From contig NZ_VEWM01000063.1 of the NCBI RefSeq assembly GCF_020662265.1, positions 1-64,000 on the forward strand: a DNA stretch of 64,000 nucleotides, read 5' to 3'. Positions 9,062 through 18,208 of the stretch are shown here, in pieces. A program made the position numbers and the translations under genes. The notes beneath the pieces were generated by a model. The model made no database searches and had not been told where the DNA came from. It saw only the letters and a list, made by a program, of their open reading frames with translations. The DNA is from Psychrobacter sp. I-STPA6b (GTDB taxonomy: Bacteria; Pseudomonadota; Gammaproteobacteria; Pseudomonadales; Moraxellaceae). The first letter of the stretch is position 1, and each line of letters starts with the position of its first letter.

Positions 9062-9850
9062 ATGACAATCTCAAGTGAACATAGCATGAGCCAATCTGTA
9101 ACCACACCTGCTTACTTTGCACAACAAAATAACGCTGCTTCCACATCGCCGTTAAAAGTGGCGGTGCTGGTTTCAGGTAATGGTAGTAACTTGCAAGTAT
9201 TAATTGATGCAATGCAAGCAAAAAAATTGCCAATTGATATTGTTGGGGTCATTAGTAATAAAGAAGATGCCTATGCCATCACTCGTGCGCAACAAGCTGG
9301 CATTGCTACAGCTATTTTTTCACATATTCAATCGGGTGAAAAAGCTGGAAAATGCATGGGTATACGAACCTTCGAGCGTCATGCACTTAAGCAATTACAA
9401 ACATGGCAACCAGATTTGATTGTATTGGCAGGATTTATGCGAGTATTGGGTGCAGAGTTTATCGCATCTATACCAGCACCGATGATTAACTTGCATCCAT
9501 CTTTGCTACCAAACTATAAGGGGCTGGATACTCATCAGCGAGTTCTTAATGCAGGTGAGCGCTATCATGGCTGTAGTGTGCATGTAGTCACAGCCGAGCT
9601 GGATGCAGGTACTGTATTGACTCAAGCTGTGGTAGAAATTGCGTCTTCTGAAAACAGCAAGTCCCTACAAGCCAAAGTGCAAAAACAAGAACATATCCTA
9701 CTACCGTGGACAATACAACTGATTGCCAGTGGTATTCTACCCTACTCTATTTTAGTCCCTAGCTCTAGTGAACAGACTAAAGCTGATAGCCATACTAATG
9801 CCAATAGTGCTATTTATACACCACCATTGCCACTACAATTTTTTGGCTAA
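9062..9850 (+). CDS. purN: Phosphoribosylglycinamide formyltransferase
   Basis: GAR transformylase, third step of purine synthesis, using 10-formyl-tetrahydrofolate. The core begins at LKVAVLVSGNGSNLQ (residues 31-45); the catalytic triad Asn-His-Asp is N143 and H145 (MINLHPSLLP) and D181 (ELDAGTV). The 262-aa product exceeds the usual ~215 aa through a 30-residue Ser/Gln/Asn-rich N-terminal tail and a ~30-residue C-terminal tail, both low complexity. A start at M9 would shorten the first. A strong terminator follows the stop by a few bases. Confidence 0.95.
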   Translation: MTISSEHSMSQSVTTPAYFAQQNNAASTSPLKVAVLVSGNGSNLQVLIDAMQAKKLPIDIVGVISNKEDAYAITRAQQAGIATAIFSHIQSGEKAGKCMGIRTFERHALKQLQTWQPDLIVLAGFMRVLGAEFIASIPAPMINLHPSLLPNYKGLDTHQRVLNAGERYHGCSVHVVTAELDAGTVLTQAVVEIASSENSKSLQAKVQKQEHILLPWTIQLIASGILPYSILVPSSSEQTKADSHTNANSAIYTPPLPLQFFG

Positions 9851-9854
9851 ACAA

Positions 9855-9890
9855 AAAAGGGAGATTGATATATTCAATCTCCCTTTTCAA
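9855..9890. terminator. Bidirectional terminator after purN
   Basis: Stem of 14 bp, AAAAGGGAGATTGA with TCAATCTCCCTTTT, loop TATAT. It serves purN and the convergent DUF2789 gene. Confidence 0.9.
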
Positions 9891-9935
9891 TTTGTCAACT
9901 GCATCAACCTGTTTAAAATAGGTTATCTAACTAAA

Positions 9936-10175
9936 TCAAGCATCTGGATGCAAACGTACATTTAGCTCATCAATTGTTTCTACCCAAACAGCATCCATTT
10001 TCCACTCTTCTTGTAAAAACATACGCTGTTTTTCATTCCAAAAGTCGGCATCAACTAAGTCTTCATCTTTTTCTAACTGATGTTCAGCAATAAACTTATC
10101 AATAGCTTCATCTGAGCTTTCAAGCCCAAGCTGAGCAAACAAATCATTCATACTATATTCTGGTTCACCTAACAT
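9936..10175 (-). CDS. DUF2789 family protein
   Basis: 79-aa acidic protein matching DUF2789: SMNDLFAQLGLESSDEAIDKFIAEH, then DADFWNEKQRMFLQEEW and ETIDELNVRLHPDA. The family is small, helical, cytoplasmic and of unknown function, common in Pseudomonas and Moraxellaceae. A perfect ribosome-binding site (GGAGTGAG context) precedes the ATG. It is monocistronic, between two terminators. Confidence 0.85.
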   Translation of the reverse strand: MLGEPEYSMNDLFAQLGLESSDEAIDKFIAEHQLEKDEDLVDADFWNEKQRMFLQEEWKMDAVWVETIDELNVRLHPDA

Positions 10176-10307
10176 ATCTCACTCCTTTGGTTGTTGTATG
10201 TAATTATCATAAACATATGATTTGACTTCCAAGTATCAGTTTAACTACTTAGCACTGATAATGTTGTTTGTAAATATAGACAATTATGTTACGAGGCGTA
10301 TCAAAAA

Positions 10308-10332
10308 AGCCTGTCAAATAACATGACAGGCT
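10308..10332 (-). terminator. Terminator of mdh
   Basis: Nine-bp stem AGCCTGTCA / TGACAGGCT. On the minus strand it is followed by TTTTTTGA, the orientation needed to end mdh. Confidence 0.85.
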
Positions 10333-10412
10333 CTGTTTAACTTTAACTATCTCATATCATTAAAGCTTAATATCCTTAAAGATATCAAACCTTAATAAAT
10401 ACTCAGCATCAA

Positions 10413-11396
10413 CTAAGGAAGTAGATGGGCAACGGCGTCACGCTCTTCGGTTAGCTCTTGCTCAGTAGCTTGCATTTTCTCTTTTGAGAAATCAGAAGAC
10501 ACATCTAAGCCTTCAACGATTTTCCAATCACCATCTTGGCAAGTGCAAGGGAATGAGTAGATTAGACCTTCTGTGATGCCATACTCGCCATTTGAGTATA
10601 CACCCATAGAGACCCAATCATTCTCATCGCTACCCAATGCCCAAGTGCGCATATGCGCAATAGCAGCATTAGCAGCCGATGCAGCAGATGATGCACCACG
10701 TGCTTCAATAATCGCAGCTCCACGCTTCTGTACACTTGGGATATAGCTGTTTTCATACCAATCACGGTCTACTTGCTCTAGCGCAGGTTTACCATTAACG
10801 GTACATTCAGTCAAATCAGGATACTGAGTTGATGAGTGGTTACCCCAGATAATCATTTTTTTCACGTCATTTACTGTGCTGTTAGTTTCTTCAGCAAGCT
10901 GTGCCATACCACGGTTGTGGTCAAGACGAGTCATGGCAGTGAAGTTACGTGGATCAAGATCTGGTGCGTTACGCTGTGCAATTAAAGCATTGGTATTAGC
11001 AGGGTTACCAACAACCAATACTTTTACATCACGGCTAGCCACATCATTTAATGCTTTACCTTGAGCTGAGAAGATAGCAGCGTTTGCTTCTAGTAAGTCT
11101 TTACGCTCCATACCAGGACCACGAGGACGCGCACCAACCAATAATGCATAATCAGCATCTTTAAATGCAACGTTAGCATCATCTGTTTGTACAATACCTG
11201 CTAATAATGGGAATGCACAGTCTTCTAGCTCCATTACAACGCCTTTTAGCGCATCAAGAGCAGGTGTGATTTCTAATAATTGTAAAATAACAGGCTGATC
11301 CTTGCCTAACATCTCGCCTGATGCAATACGAAAAAGCATGGCATAGCTAATATTACCAGCAGCACCAGTCACGGCAACTCGAACGGGTTGTTTCAT
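10413..11396 (-). CDS. mdh: Malate dehydrogenase (NAD-dependent)
   Basis: TCA-cycle enzyme interconverting malate and oxaloacetate. The 327-aa product has the NAD-binding loop [14 protein letters not shown] (residues 7-20), substrate arginines in [15 protein letters not shown] (R92, R98), the TRLDHNR helix (D159) and catalytic H187 ([11 protein letters not shown]). It belongs to the long ~327-aa cytosolic-type MDH group rather than the 312-aa E. coli type. The frame runs 34 codons further upstream, but the ATG used here has a strong AAGGAGT directly before it and gives the conserved N-terminus. A TATAAT on the minus strand at 11427-11432 is the likely -10. Confidence 0.97.
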   Translation of the reverse strand: MKQPVRVAVTGAAGNISYAMLFRIASGEMLGKDQPVILQLLEITPALDALKGVVMELEDCAFPLLAGIVQTDDANVAFKDADYALLVGARPRGPGMERKDLLEANAAIFSAQGKALNDVASRDVKVLVVGNPANTNALIAQRNAPDLDPRNFTAMTRLDHNRGMAQLAEETNSTVNDVKKMIIWGNHSSTQYPDLTECTVNGKPALEQVDRDWYENSYIPSVQKRGAAIIEARGASSAASAANAAIAHMRTWALGSDENDWVSMGVYSNGEYGITEGLIYSFPCTCQDGDWKIVEGLDVSSDFSKEKMQATEQELTEERDAVAHLLP

Positions 11397-11912
11397 AAAA
11401 AACTCCTTATGTATTATAGATAGGAAATTATAGCCAATCCAACTAAAGTCAAACACAAGACTAAACCTGCATATTGTACGAATACAACATGCAATCAAGA
11501 CTTCTATTTATATTATTTTGAACTAACTATAACAAATATATAGAACAAATCAGTCAACTTGAACTTTAGTGACCATTTAGTGTTTAATCATACGCTGAAT
11601 GCAGTCTGTGTAAACCCTAAATAGACGATATTTTCTAGCCTTATTACACAATGCCTACCATTTAATAACCATTAAATGAGCAAGCAAGGTCATACCTAAG
11701 ATACAACATTGATAATAGGTAGACCACTTTATACTTTCATTCAGGAAATACATTACTCAAAATACAGTTAAAGTCTGTAATCTGTATCAAGCAGTGGCTT
11801 AAACTATTTTAGACTGCTTTATGTTTTTTACAATGAGTCCAGAATAGCACCCACTTAACTCCCTGTCAGTACAGCGATTAAGTGTAACATCGAACGCCCC
11901 TTGGTGCTAGCC
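11397..11912. other. Non-coding stretch upstream of mdh
   Basis: 516 bp. It holds the mdh ribosome-binding site and a probable -10 (11427-11432, minus strand). I see no open frame, repeat or RNA-like structure in the remainder. Confidence 0.5.
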
Positions 11913-12566
11913 TTATCCGTTGTTCCCCCAGATTGTCAGCCTATCAGGGCAAGTATCTACCGTATTTGAGCAGTTACCTTGTCCATCTGTATAGCAAATC
12001 TGTATTTTAGTCAAAATAGACCGTTGCTGTACTGGCTGACAAATAAAATTGATCTGACCAATTCTTAATCTTGGGTTCAATCGTCTAAACTTTTGTTGCA
12101 ACATCGCTTTATCAACATAATAGCGGTCACCAGAGGCAATCTCTTCTGGTAATTTTAATTCACTGGTATATCGAGTCACTAAGCGAAAATACTCACTGGC
12201 ACTTAACGGACTGCAAGCACCATGACGACGCCATGCCTGACGTAAAAAGGTATCATCAGGCATGATACGGCGTACGACCTTTTCTTGAACAGGGGATAAA
12301 ACAGGTGTGGTACTAGATAGACAGTCATAGCCTAGATCTAGTGATGACACTGTCATGCGGTAGCCTTCTTGACATTGACGCATCTGTGCTCGTGAGGGAT
12401 ACAGCAAACACATCGCAGGTGTCATCTCTAAGGTCAATATTTGTCTACCTGTTTCTGATGCGTGAGCCGAAGAGCTATATATTGAAACATAAAACACCAA
12501 TATATAGAGCATCAACGCATAAACACCCATAGTCATCCACCAGAACTTCTTGAATATCATATTCAT
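11913..12566 (-). CDS. RNase T2-fold exported protein, probably catalytically dead
   Basis: 217-aa protein with an N-terminal membrane/signal segment (residues 9-36, ending SSAHAS). The remainder follows the RNase T2/RNase I plan: LTLEMTPAMC at the start, the CAS I region at YRMTVSSLDLGYDC and the CAS II region at FLRQAWRRHGAC. In active enzymes CAS I is xxHGLWP and CAS II is HExxKHG. Here the CAS I histidine position is Ser74 and the CAS II His-Glu positions are Gln110-Ala111; only H115 remains. I infer a pseudoenzyme, perhaps an RNA- or peptidoglycan-binding exported protein. It sits 73 bp downstream of the slt gene, same strand. Confidence 0.7.
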   Translation of the reverse strand: MNMIFKKFWWMTMGVYALMLYILVFYVSIYSSSAHASETGRQILTLEMTPAMCLLYPSRAQMRQCQEGYRMTVSSLDLGYDCLSSTTPVLSPVQEKVVRRIMPDDTFLRQAWRRHGACSPLSASEYFRLVTRYTSELKLPEEIASGDRYYVDKAMLQQKFRRLNPRLRIGQINFICQPVQQRSILTKIQICYTDGQGNCSNTVDTCPDRLTIWGNNG

Positions 12567-12639
12567 AGCTATTCTATTTTTTCATTATTTAGACTCTGAA
12601 GTATTCAAGTTTACTATTCAAGTATATTGAATATACCAG

Positions 12640-14706
12640 TTAGAAACCAGATGGTATCACACCCATACGCTGTGAAATAGGCATCGCATTTCCAAGCAAA
12701 CTACTATAAATAGTCGCATTTTCCATAACATGCTTCACATAGTTGCGTGTTTCAGGGTAAGCAATGGTTTCAACATACTGGTCTGCCATCATTTGACCAT
12801 ATGTTGGTTGCCAACGTTTTGCTTTATTAGGTCCAGCATTATAACCTGCAGTTGCTAATACAGGCTGATAATTTAGCTTCGCCAATATATCACTCATATA
12901 CCATGTACCATAACGGATATTGGTATCACCATGATTCGCTCGACTAGAGCTATACGGCTCTCCCAGATTGCGAGCAATATATCTTGCCGTTGCTGGCATG
13001 ATCTGCATCAGCCCACTTGCACCCACACCAGAGCGTGCAGAAGTCACAAATCGACTTTCTTGGCGCATGATGCCATATGCCCATGCAGGGTCAATCCCTA
13101 CTGACTGGCTATAACGTACAACCGAAGATTGATAAGGCATTGGATGTGATAATGCCAAAGACTTTAACCCATCTGTACTTTCTATTGCATAGATAGCTCT
13201 ATCCAGCCAGCCAATATCATAAGCTTGTTTAGCAGCTGCTGTAATCAACGCATAGTCACGATTATCTCGTGCCTGTTTTACTGCCCAATTCCACTCACGA
13301 TTAGCATATGTACGACTGGCATCTGCATTATACAACGCAAATGCACGCGCAAAATGAGGGTCTTGATTCACACGCTGACGGTCATAATCAGTCACTGCTG
13401 GCATTTGATTGCCACCTGATTGTGACACATGATAGCGTTGTCCGATTTTATCACGAGACAATAGCCCATAATAATCATCAGAACGTGCTAAAGTCTGATA
13501 AATCTGTTTTGCGATATTTTTCTGATTGGCATCACCAACTTGCTCGTAGGCTCGTGCAAGCCAATATTGCCATATTGGCTCTCTTTGAGTTGTATTACTC
13601 ATGCTTGAGATGGCATTGATTAAATCTGCCCATTGACTAAAGCGAATGGCAGCCTGTGCATAGTCCTCTGCTTCTTCAAAGTTAAATGACTGCCCCAAAC
13701 TTTTACGAAACCACTCGATCGCCTCTTCATTAAAGCCATCATCGGTATTATAGTTCATACGTTTGACACCCAAGATACGATAGGCATATTGTCTGGTATC
13801 ATCCGAAAGCAAATGCTGACTACGCTGATTATCTTGTCTAATATCATAGTCCACTTGCAAAGCTGCATCGCGATAAGACTTATCTGCCATCCGTCCTATT
13901 GCATATAAATATAGATACTGATTCAACTGACTGTATGGCTCTTGCTTAAAGCGATTTAGAAAGTTATTTGGGTTTCTTTGTATCTCACTTAAAGCTGAGT
14001 ATTCGATTGGTACTCCTAGACGAACAGACAGAGCAATAATATCTCCGGTACTACCTGTACGAAGCATCCGCTTTAAGCGCTCCAAACGATCTTGATTGGT
14101 AATAATGGGATTGCTATTAAGCTCAGTTGCCAGTTGATTACACAGCGCTGGTTGCTTCTTAGTCGTTAGCCACACTTTCTCTTTGGCTGTGATTGAGCGT
14201 ATGCTATCGCCACCTTGATTGTAGCCAAGTGCAAGTGCACACTCTTCACTTTCATCCGCATTAACAACCAAGTTTGCCACTTGACGTACAGAAGCATAAT
14301 CACCTGCCTTTGCCTTCACTTCTGCAAAATCTGCAGCAAGCTTCTCTGCCATGACACTGCCACCATACTGACGAGCAAAACGAGCCACTGTTGCTGAGTT
14401 TTGCATCTCAAGACTATCATTTAGTCTCCAGTATTCAGGATACATGGCAAATAATCCACCACTCATCATTTGCTCATAGTTATATAGTGCCCCTATATCA
14501 CCCCGATCCGCAGCAGTGGCCGCTTCATTAAAGTAGCTAACGCTCGTATCATTGTAGTTACTTTGATAAGATGACTGAGCGCATGCTACTTGAGCAACGC
14601 CTAGCATGCTTAATACTGAAACTACCATCCCATAGCCATACTTTACGGGTAACCTTTGAGTTGAGGCACTATCACCATAAATATTTGTTTTTAAATAATT
14701 TTTCAT
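12640..14706 (-). CDS. slt: Soluble lytic murein transglycosylase (Slt70 type)
   Basis: 688-aa periplasmic enzyme that cleaves peptidoglycan to 1,6-anhydromuropeptides. A signal peptide (about residues 26-43, ending ACAQ) follows an unusually long polar N-region; a start at M27 is possible. Residues ~55-500 form the helical superhelix. The C-terminal catalytic domain has WAYGIMRQESRF with catalytic E550, then GVGASGLMQIMPATA and the TAGYNAGP block. It has Slt70 architecture rather than that of short MltE/EmtA. It is transcribed ahead of the RNase T2-like gene, possibly with it. Confidence 0.93.
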   Translation of the reverse strand: MKNYLKTNIYGDSASTQRLPVKYGYGMVVSVLSMLGVAQVACAQSSYQSNYNDTSVSYFNEAATAADRGDIGALYNYEQMMSGGLFAMYPEYWRLNDSLEMQNSATVARFARQYGGSVMAEKLAADFAEVKAKAGDYASVRQVANLVVNADESEECALALGYNQGGDSIRSITAKEKVWLTTKKQPALCNQLATELNSNPIITNQDRLERLKRMLRTGSTGDIIALSVRLGVPIEYSALSEIQRNPNNFLNRFKQEPYSQLNQYLYLYAIGRMADKSYRDAALQVDYDIRQDNQRSQHLLSDDTRQYAYRILGVKRMNYNTDDGFNEEAIEWFRKSLGQSFNFEEAEDYAQAAIRFSQWADLINAISSMSNTTQREPIWQYWLARAYEQVGDANQKNIAKQIYQTLARSDDYYGLLSRDKIGQRYHVSQSGGNQMPAVTDYDRQRVNQDPHFARAFALYNADASRTYANREWNWAVKQARDNRDYALITAAAKQAYDIGWLDRAIYAIESTDGLKSLALSHPMPYQSSVVRYSQSVGIDPAWAYGIMRQESRFVTSARSGVGASGLMQIMPATARYIARNLGEPYSSSRANHGDTNIRYGTWYMSDILAKLNYQPVLATAGYNAGPNKAKRWQPTYGQMMADQYVETIAYPETRNYVKHVMENATIYSSLLGNAMPISQRMGVIPSGF

Positions 14707-14817
14707 AAATATACTTTAACTAATTAGTAAAAAAATAATAAACTATAGAGTCTTTTCAACCTTCATCTTCAGAACAAGCAAGATAAATTCAGCTTATATC
14801 TAGGGTAACAAAAAAAG

Positions 14818-14934
14818 ATGGTTTTTATTCAAGATGGGGATATAAACCAGTTCACTAGTGCTAGAGTAGCTCAATTTATCCAGTTTTTACACAAAGATAA
14901 AATACATGATAACCCTTTAAAAATATTGATTTAA
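14818..14934 (+). CDS. Possible 38-aa small protein or gene remnant
   Basis: ATG to TAA, beginning MVFIQDGDINQF and ending DNPLKILI. It has a balanced, protein-like composition and is followed 4 bp later by a second small frame in another register. There is no clear ribosome-binding site. It could be a remnant of a longer decayed gene; no family is recognised. Confidence 0.25.
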   Translation: MVFIQDGDINQFTSARVAQFIQFLHKDKIHDNPLKILI

Positions 14935-14938
14935 CAGA

Positions 14939-15070
14939 ATGAATAATGAATATCCAATCAATTTAGTTCGTGATTTATTACATGCTAAATCAGGTTATTC
15001 AAGTGCAGTGTTTCTACCTACTTTTCAAAACAGCACACAAGGTTTAAGCAAAATAGCAAGCTCCTGTTGA
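14939..15070 (+). CDS. Possible 43-aa small protein or gene remnant
   Basis: ATG to TGA, beginning MNNEYPINLVRDLLHAK and ending KIASSC. Four bases separate it from the preceding small frame, a spacing typical of coupled genes or of a frameshifted relic. No family is recognised. Confidence 0.25.
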   Translation: MNNEYPINLVRDLLHAKSGYSSAVFLPTFQNSTQGLSKIASSC

Positions 15071-15203
15071 CTCTCCTCTAAGCTTACTTAAAGTCTAGCC
15101 CAAACAATAGCTGACTAAAGCAACATTACCTATCTGACTTTTCCATGCTGTACAGAAGTTGTAACTGTACCCATCATCACTTCTCTGTTCACCTATCTGT
15201 ACC

Positions 15204-15233
15204 ATGACGGGCTTATCTTCACTATGGTATAAT
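15204..15233 (+). promoter_or_regulatory. Probable miaB promoter
   Basis: -35-like ATGACG (15204-15209), 18-bp spacer and perfect TATAAT (15228-15233) with an upstream TGG giving an extended -10. It lies about 50 bp before the miaB ATG. Confidence 0.6.
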
Positions 15234-15284
15234 AGAAGGTTAAGTAATTTATGACCCAATCTTTATTATGATGGACAACCCTTT

Positions 15285-16781
15285 ATGAGTGTAACTGTAT
15301 TCAATCCAACAGCTCAGGTAACTGATAATCAGGAAAAGCATACCTATAACTCAGCCCATGGCGCAGATATAGAGACTCATGAGCATCATGGTGTAGATAC
15401 ACCTGTTAAAAAAGTCTTTATTGCCACTCAGGGTTGCCAGATGAATGTCTATGACTCAGAGAAAATGGGCAACGTGCTTGGTGACTCTCATGGTATGCAA
15501 GTCACTACGGATATCAATGAAGCAGATGTCCTTATTATGAATACCTGTTCCATCAGGGAAAAAGCTCAAGAAAAAGTGTTTTCTGAGTTAGGTCGTTGGC
15601 GTAAGTTAAAAGAAAAGAATCCAAACTTAGTCATTGGTGTTGGTGGCTGTGTTGCCTCTCAAGAAGGCGATAATATTCAGCAACGTGCACCCTATGTTGA
15701 TATGGTTTTTGGCCCTCAAACATTACACCGTTTACCTGAGCTATATGAAAAGTCTGCCAAACAGCAACATATTGCACCAAAAAATCGTATTGGTACAGTA
15801 GATGTTTCTTTTCCTAGTATTGAGAAATTCGACTTTCTGCCTGAGCCTACTGTAGAAGGGTTTCGTGCCTTTGTTTCTATTATGGAAGGCTGTTCAAAAT
15901 ACTGCTCGTTTTGTGTCGTACCCTATACTCGTGGTGAAGAGCTGTCTCGCCCACTTGATGATGTCTTAGCAGAGATTGACAGTCTTGCTGAGCAGGGCGT
16001 GCGTGAAGTCACTCTACTAGGACAAAATGTGAATGGCTATCGTGGTGAGAAGGATGACGGTAGTATTTGCCGTTTTTCTGAGTTGTTGCATTATGTCGCA
16101 CATATTGATGGTATTGAACGTATTCGCTATACCACCAGTCATCCACTTGAGTTCACTGATGACATCATCGATGCTTATGCAAAGCTACCACAACTGGTCT
16201 CACATTTGCACCTACCAGTACAAAGTGGCTCAAATAAAGTTTTAGCTGCTATGAAGCGTAATCACACCATTGATGTATATATTAACCAAATCAATAAACT
16301 CAAAGCTGTACGCCCAGACATACACCTTTCTAGTGACTTTATCATTGGCTTTCCCGGTGAAACTGAAGAGGACTTCCAAGAAACACTACAACTCGCAAAA
16401 GACTTAGATTTTGACCACTCTTATAGCTTTATTTATTCAAAACGTCCTGGTACGCCCGCAGCCGAGCTATATGATGATGTCAGCCTAAATACCAAAAAAC
16501 AACGCTTAGCCATATTTCAAGAAGTCATCAAACAATCTACCCTCAAAAAGACCCAAGAGATGGTTGGACAAACTGTTCGAGTCTTAGTAGAACAAGTTGC
16601 CGACCGTCACCCAGATCATTTATTAGGTACAGCAGACAATACTCGCTCAGTGATGTTTGCTAACCCCAAAGGTGAAGAAGCAACAACATCTGAGCTTATT
16701 GGACAATTTGTACAGATAAAAATTACTGAGTTTGTTAGTCCACATATGGTCAAAGGAGAGCTAGTCTCTATACTTGGCTAA
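15285..16781 (+). CDS. miaB: tRNA-2-methylthio-N6-dimethylallyladenosine synthase
   Basis: Radical-SAM methylthiotransferase that adds a methylthio group to i6A37 of tRNAs reading UNN codons. The MTTase domain carries cluster cysteines C51 ([10 protein letters not shown]), C88 (NTCSIRE) and C122 (GCVASQ). The radical-SAM motif is C203-x3-C207-x2-C210 (CSKYCSFC). A C-terminal TRAM domain (about 435-498) ends the protein. At 498 aa it is slightly long because of a ~40-residue His-rich N-terminal tail. It is a single gene with its own promoter and terminator. Confidence 0.96.
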   Translation: MSVTVFNPTAQVTDNQEKHTYNSAHGADIETHEHHGVDTPVKKVFIATQGCQMNVYDSEKMGNVLGDSHGMQVTTDINEADVLIMNTCSIREKAQEKVFSELGRWRKLKEKNPNLVIGVGGCVASQEGDNIQQRAPYVDMVFGPQTLHRLPELYEKSAKQQHIAPKNRIGTVDVSFPSIEKFDFLPEPTVEGFRAFVSIMEGCSKYCSFCVVPYTRGEELSRPLDDVLAEIDSLAEQGVREVTLLGQNVNGYRGEKDDGSICRFSELLHYVAHIDGIERIRYTTSHPLEFTDDIIDAYAKLPQLVSHLHLPVQSGSNKVLAAMKRNHTIDVYINQINKLKAVRPDIHLSSDFIIGFPGETEEDFQETLQLAKDLDFDHSYSFIYSKRPGTPAAELYDDVSLNTKKQRLAIFQEVIKQSTLKKTQEMVGQTVRVLVEQVADRHPDHLLGTADNTRSVMFANPKGEEATTSELIGQFVQIKITEFVSPHMVKGELVSILG

Positions 16782-16829
16782 ATACAAAATACTAAATAAA
16801 ACAGTAAGTCATTAATAATGCTAACTTTT

Positions 16830-16866
16830 AAGCTGTATGAAACCATCTCATACAGCTTATTTTTTA
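16830..16866 (+). terminator. Terminator of miaB
   Basis: 11-bp perfect stem AAGCTGTATGA / TCATACAGCTT, 7-nt loop, followed by ATTTTTTATTT. Confidence 0.92.
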
Positions 16867-17022
16867 TTTAAGACTGCATAATACGTCATCAGGCGTCGCA
16901 TAGTGTGATTTTACCCCTATCTTCTCAAGCAGGCTTTGCATATAATGACATCAACACATACAGATACAATTCAATTTAGCTATCTAAATCAACTAACATG
17001 ATATATGACATAGGACACGATT

Positions 17023-18096
17023 ATGGACGAAAATAAAGCAAAAGCACTCAAAGCTGCATTAGGTCAAATTGAAAAGCAATTTGGCAAAAATACTATCATG
17101 CACTTAGGTGATGATTCTGCCACACTTGATGTAGACGTGGTATCAACTGGCTCACTTGGGTTAGACATCGCTTTAGGTATTGGTGGACTACCCAAAGGGC
17201 GTATCATCGAAATCTACGGTCCAGAAAGTTCAGGGAAAACTACCCTAACCTTACAAGCCATCGCTGAATGTCAAAAACAAGGGGGCACTTGTGCATTTAT
17301 TGATGCAGAGCATGCTCTAGACCCTATCTATGCTCGCAAACTTGGGGTAAATACAGATGATCTTTTGGTCTCTCAGCCAGATAATGGTGAGCAAGCACTA
17401 GAGATTACTGACATGCTCGTACGCTCAGGTGCTATTGACATGATTGTCATTGACTCTGTGGCGGCCCTAACTCCAAAAGCAGAAATTGAAGGCGAAATGG
17501 GTGACAGTCATATGGGCTTGCAAGCCCGCCTAATGAGCCAAGCTTTGCGTAAAATTACTGGTAATGCCAAACGCTCAAACTGTATGGTTATCTTCATTAA
17601 CCAGATTCGTATGAAAATTGGGGTAATGTTTGGCTCACCTGAAACCACAACTGGTGGTAATGCCCTAAAATTCTATGCTTCTGTACGTATGGATATCCGT
17701 CGTATCGGCTCAGTTAAAGATGGTGATGATATTGTCGGTAACCAGACTCGTGTCAAAGTCATCAAAAACAAAATGGCACCGCCATTCCGCCAAGCTGAGT
17801 TCGAAATCACCTATGGTGAAGGTACAAACCATCTGGCAGAAGTGATTGACCTTGGAGTTGATATTGGCATCGTAAAAAAAGCAGGTGCATGGTATAGCTA
17901 TGGTGATAGCAAAATTGGGCAAGGTAAAGCCAACTCTGTGCAGTACCTAAAAGACAACCCAGCTATTGCTGAAGAAATAGAGGCCCAAGTACGTGCCGAA
18001 AAGCTAAGCAGCAATACTGGCGCTGCTTCAAATAACAATGAGTCAGAAGTACAAGATAATACACAAGATCATGATGATCCATCTGCAGAGCTATAA
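17023..18096 (+). CDS. recA: Recombinase A
   Basis: 357-aa ATP-dependent recombinase for homologous recombination and DNA-damage signalling. Walker A is GPESSGKT (66-73); Walker B lies in [10 protein letters not shown]; the DNA-binding loop region is [22 protein letters not shown] without interruption, so there is no intein. The C-terminal tail is acidic and Asn/Asp-rich, as in other RecA proteins. A TATAAT (16941-16946) about 80 bp upstream is the likely -10. No CTGT-N8-ACAG LexA box was found in 16867-17022. recX follows. Confidence 0.98.
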   Translation: MDENKAKALKAALGQIEKQFGKNTIMHLGDDSATLDVDVVSTGSLGLDIALGIGGLPKGRIIEIYGPESSGKTTLTLQAIAECQKQGGTCAFIDAEHALDPIYARKLGVNTDDLLVSQPDNGEQALEITDMLVRSGAIDMIVIDSVAALTPKAEIEGEMGDSHMGLQARLMSQALRKITGNAKRSNCMVIFINQIRMKIGVMFGSPETTTGGNALKFYASVRMDIRRIGSVKDGDDIVGNQTRVKVIKNKMAPPFRQAEFEITYGEGTNHLAEVIDLGVDIGIVKKAGAWYSYGDSKIGQGKANSVQYLKDNPAIAEEIEAQVRAEKLSSNTGAASNNNESEVQDNTQDHDDPSAEL

Positions 18097-18115
18097 ACCC
18101 TAACGCTACTATGAA

Positions 18116-18163
18116 TGAAGAATTAAGAGAGACTGCCCTTCACTATAAGCTCTTAATTCTTCA
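18116..18163 (+). terminator. Strong hairpin between recA and recX
   Basis: 14-bp perfect stem TGAAGAATTAAGAG / CTCTTAATTCTTCA with a 20-nt loop. There is no clear U-tract, so it may act as a partial terminator or mRNA stabiliser setting the recA:recX ratio, as described for hairpins in other recA-recX operons. Confidence 0.55.
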
Positions 18164-18208
18164 TCTGTAGCTCTTTGACTATAACTGGTAAATCACACAA
18201 GACACACC

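Larger units (their letters stand above)
14707..15284. other. Intergenic stretch between slt and miaB
   Basis: 578 bp between divergent genes. It contains two short adjacent plus-strand open frames (14818-14934 and 14939-15070), listed separately, and the miaB promoter at its right end. No other structure was seen. Confidence 0.6.
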
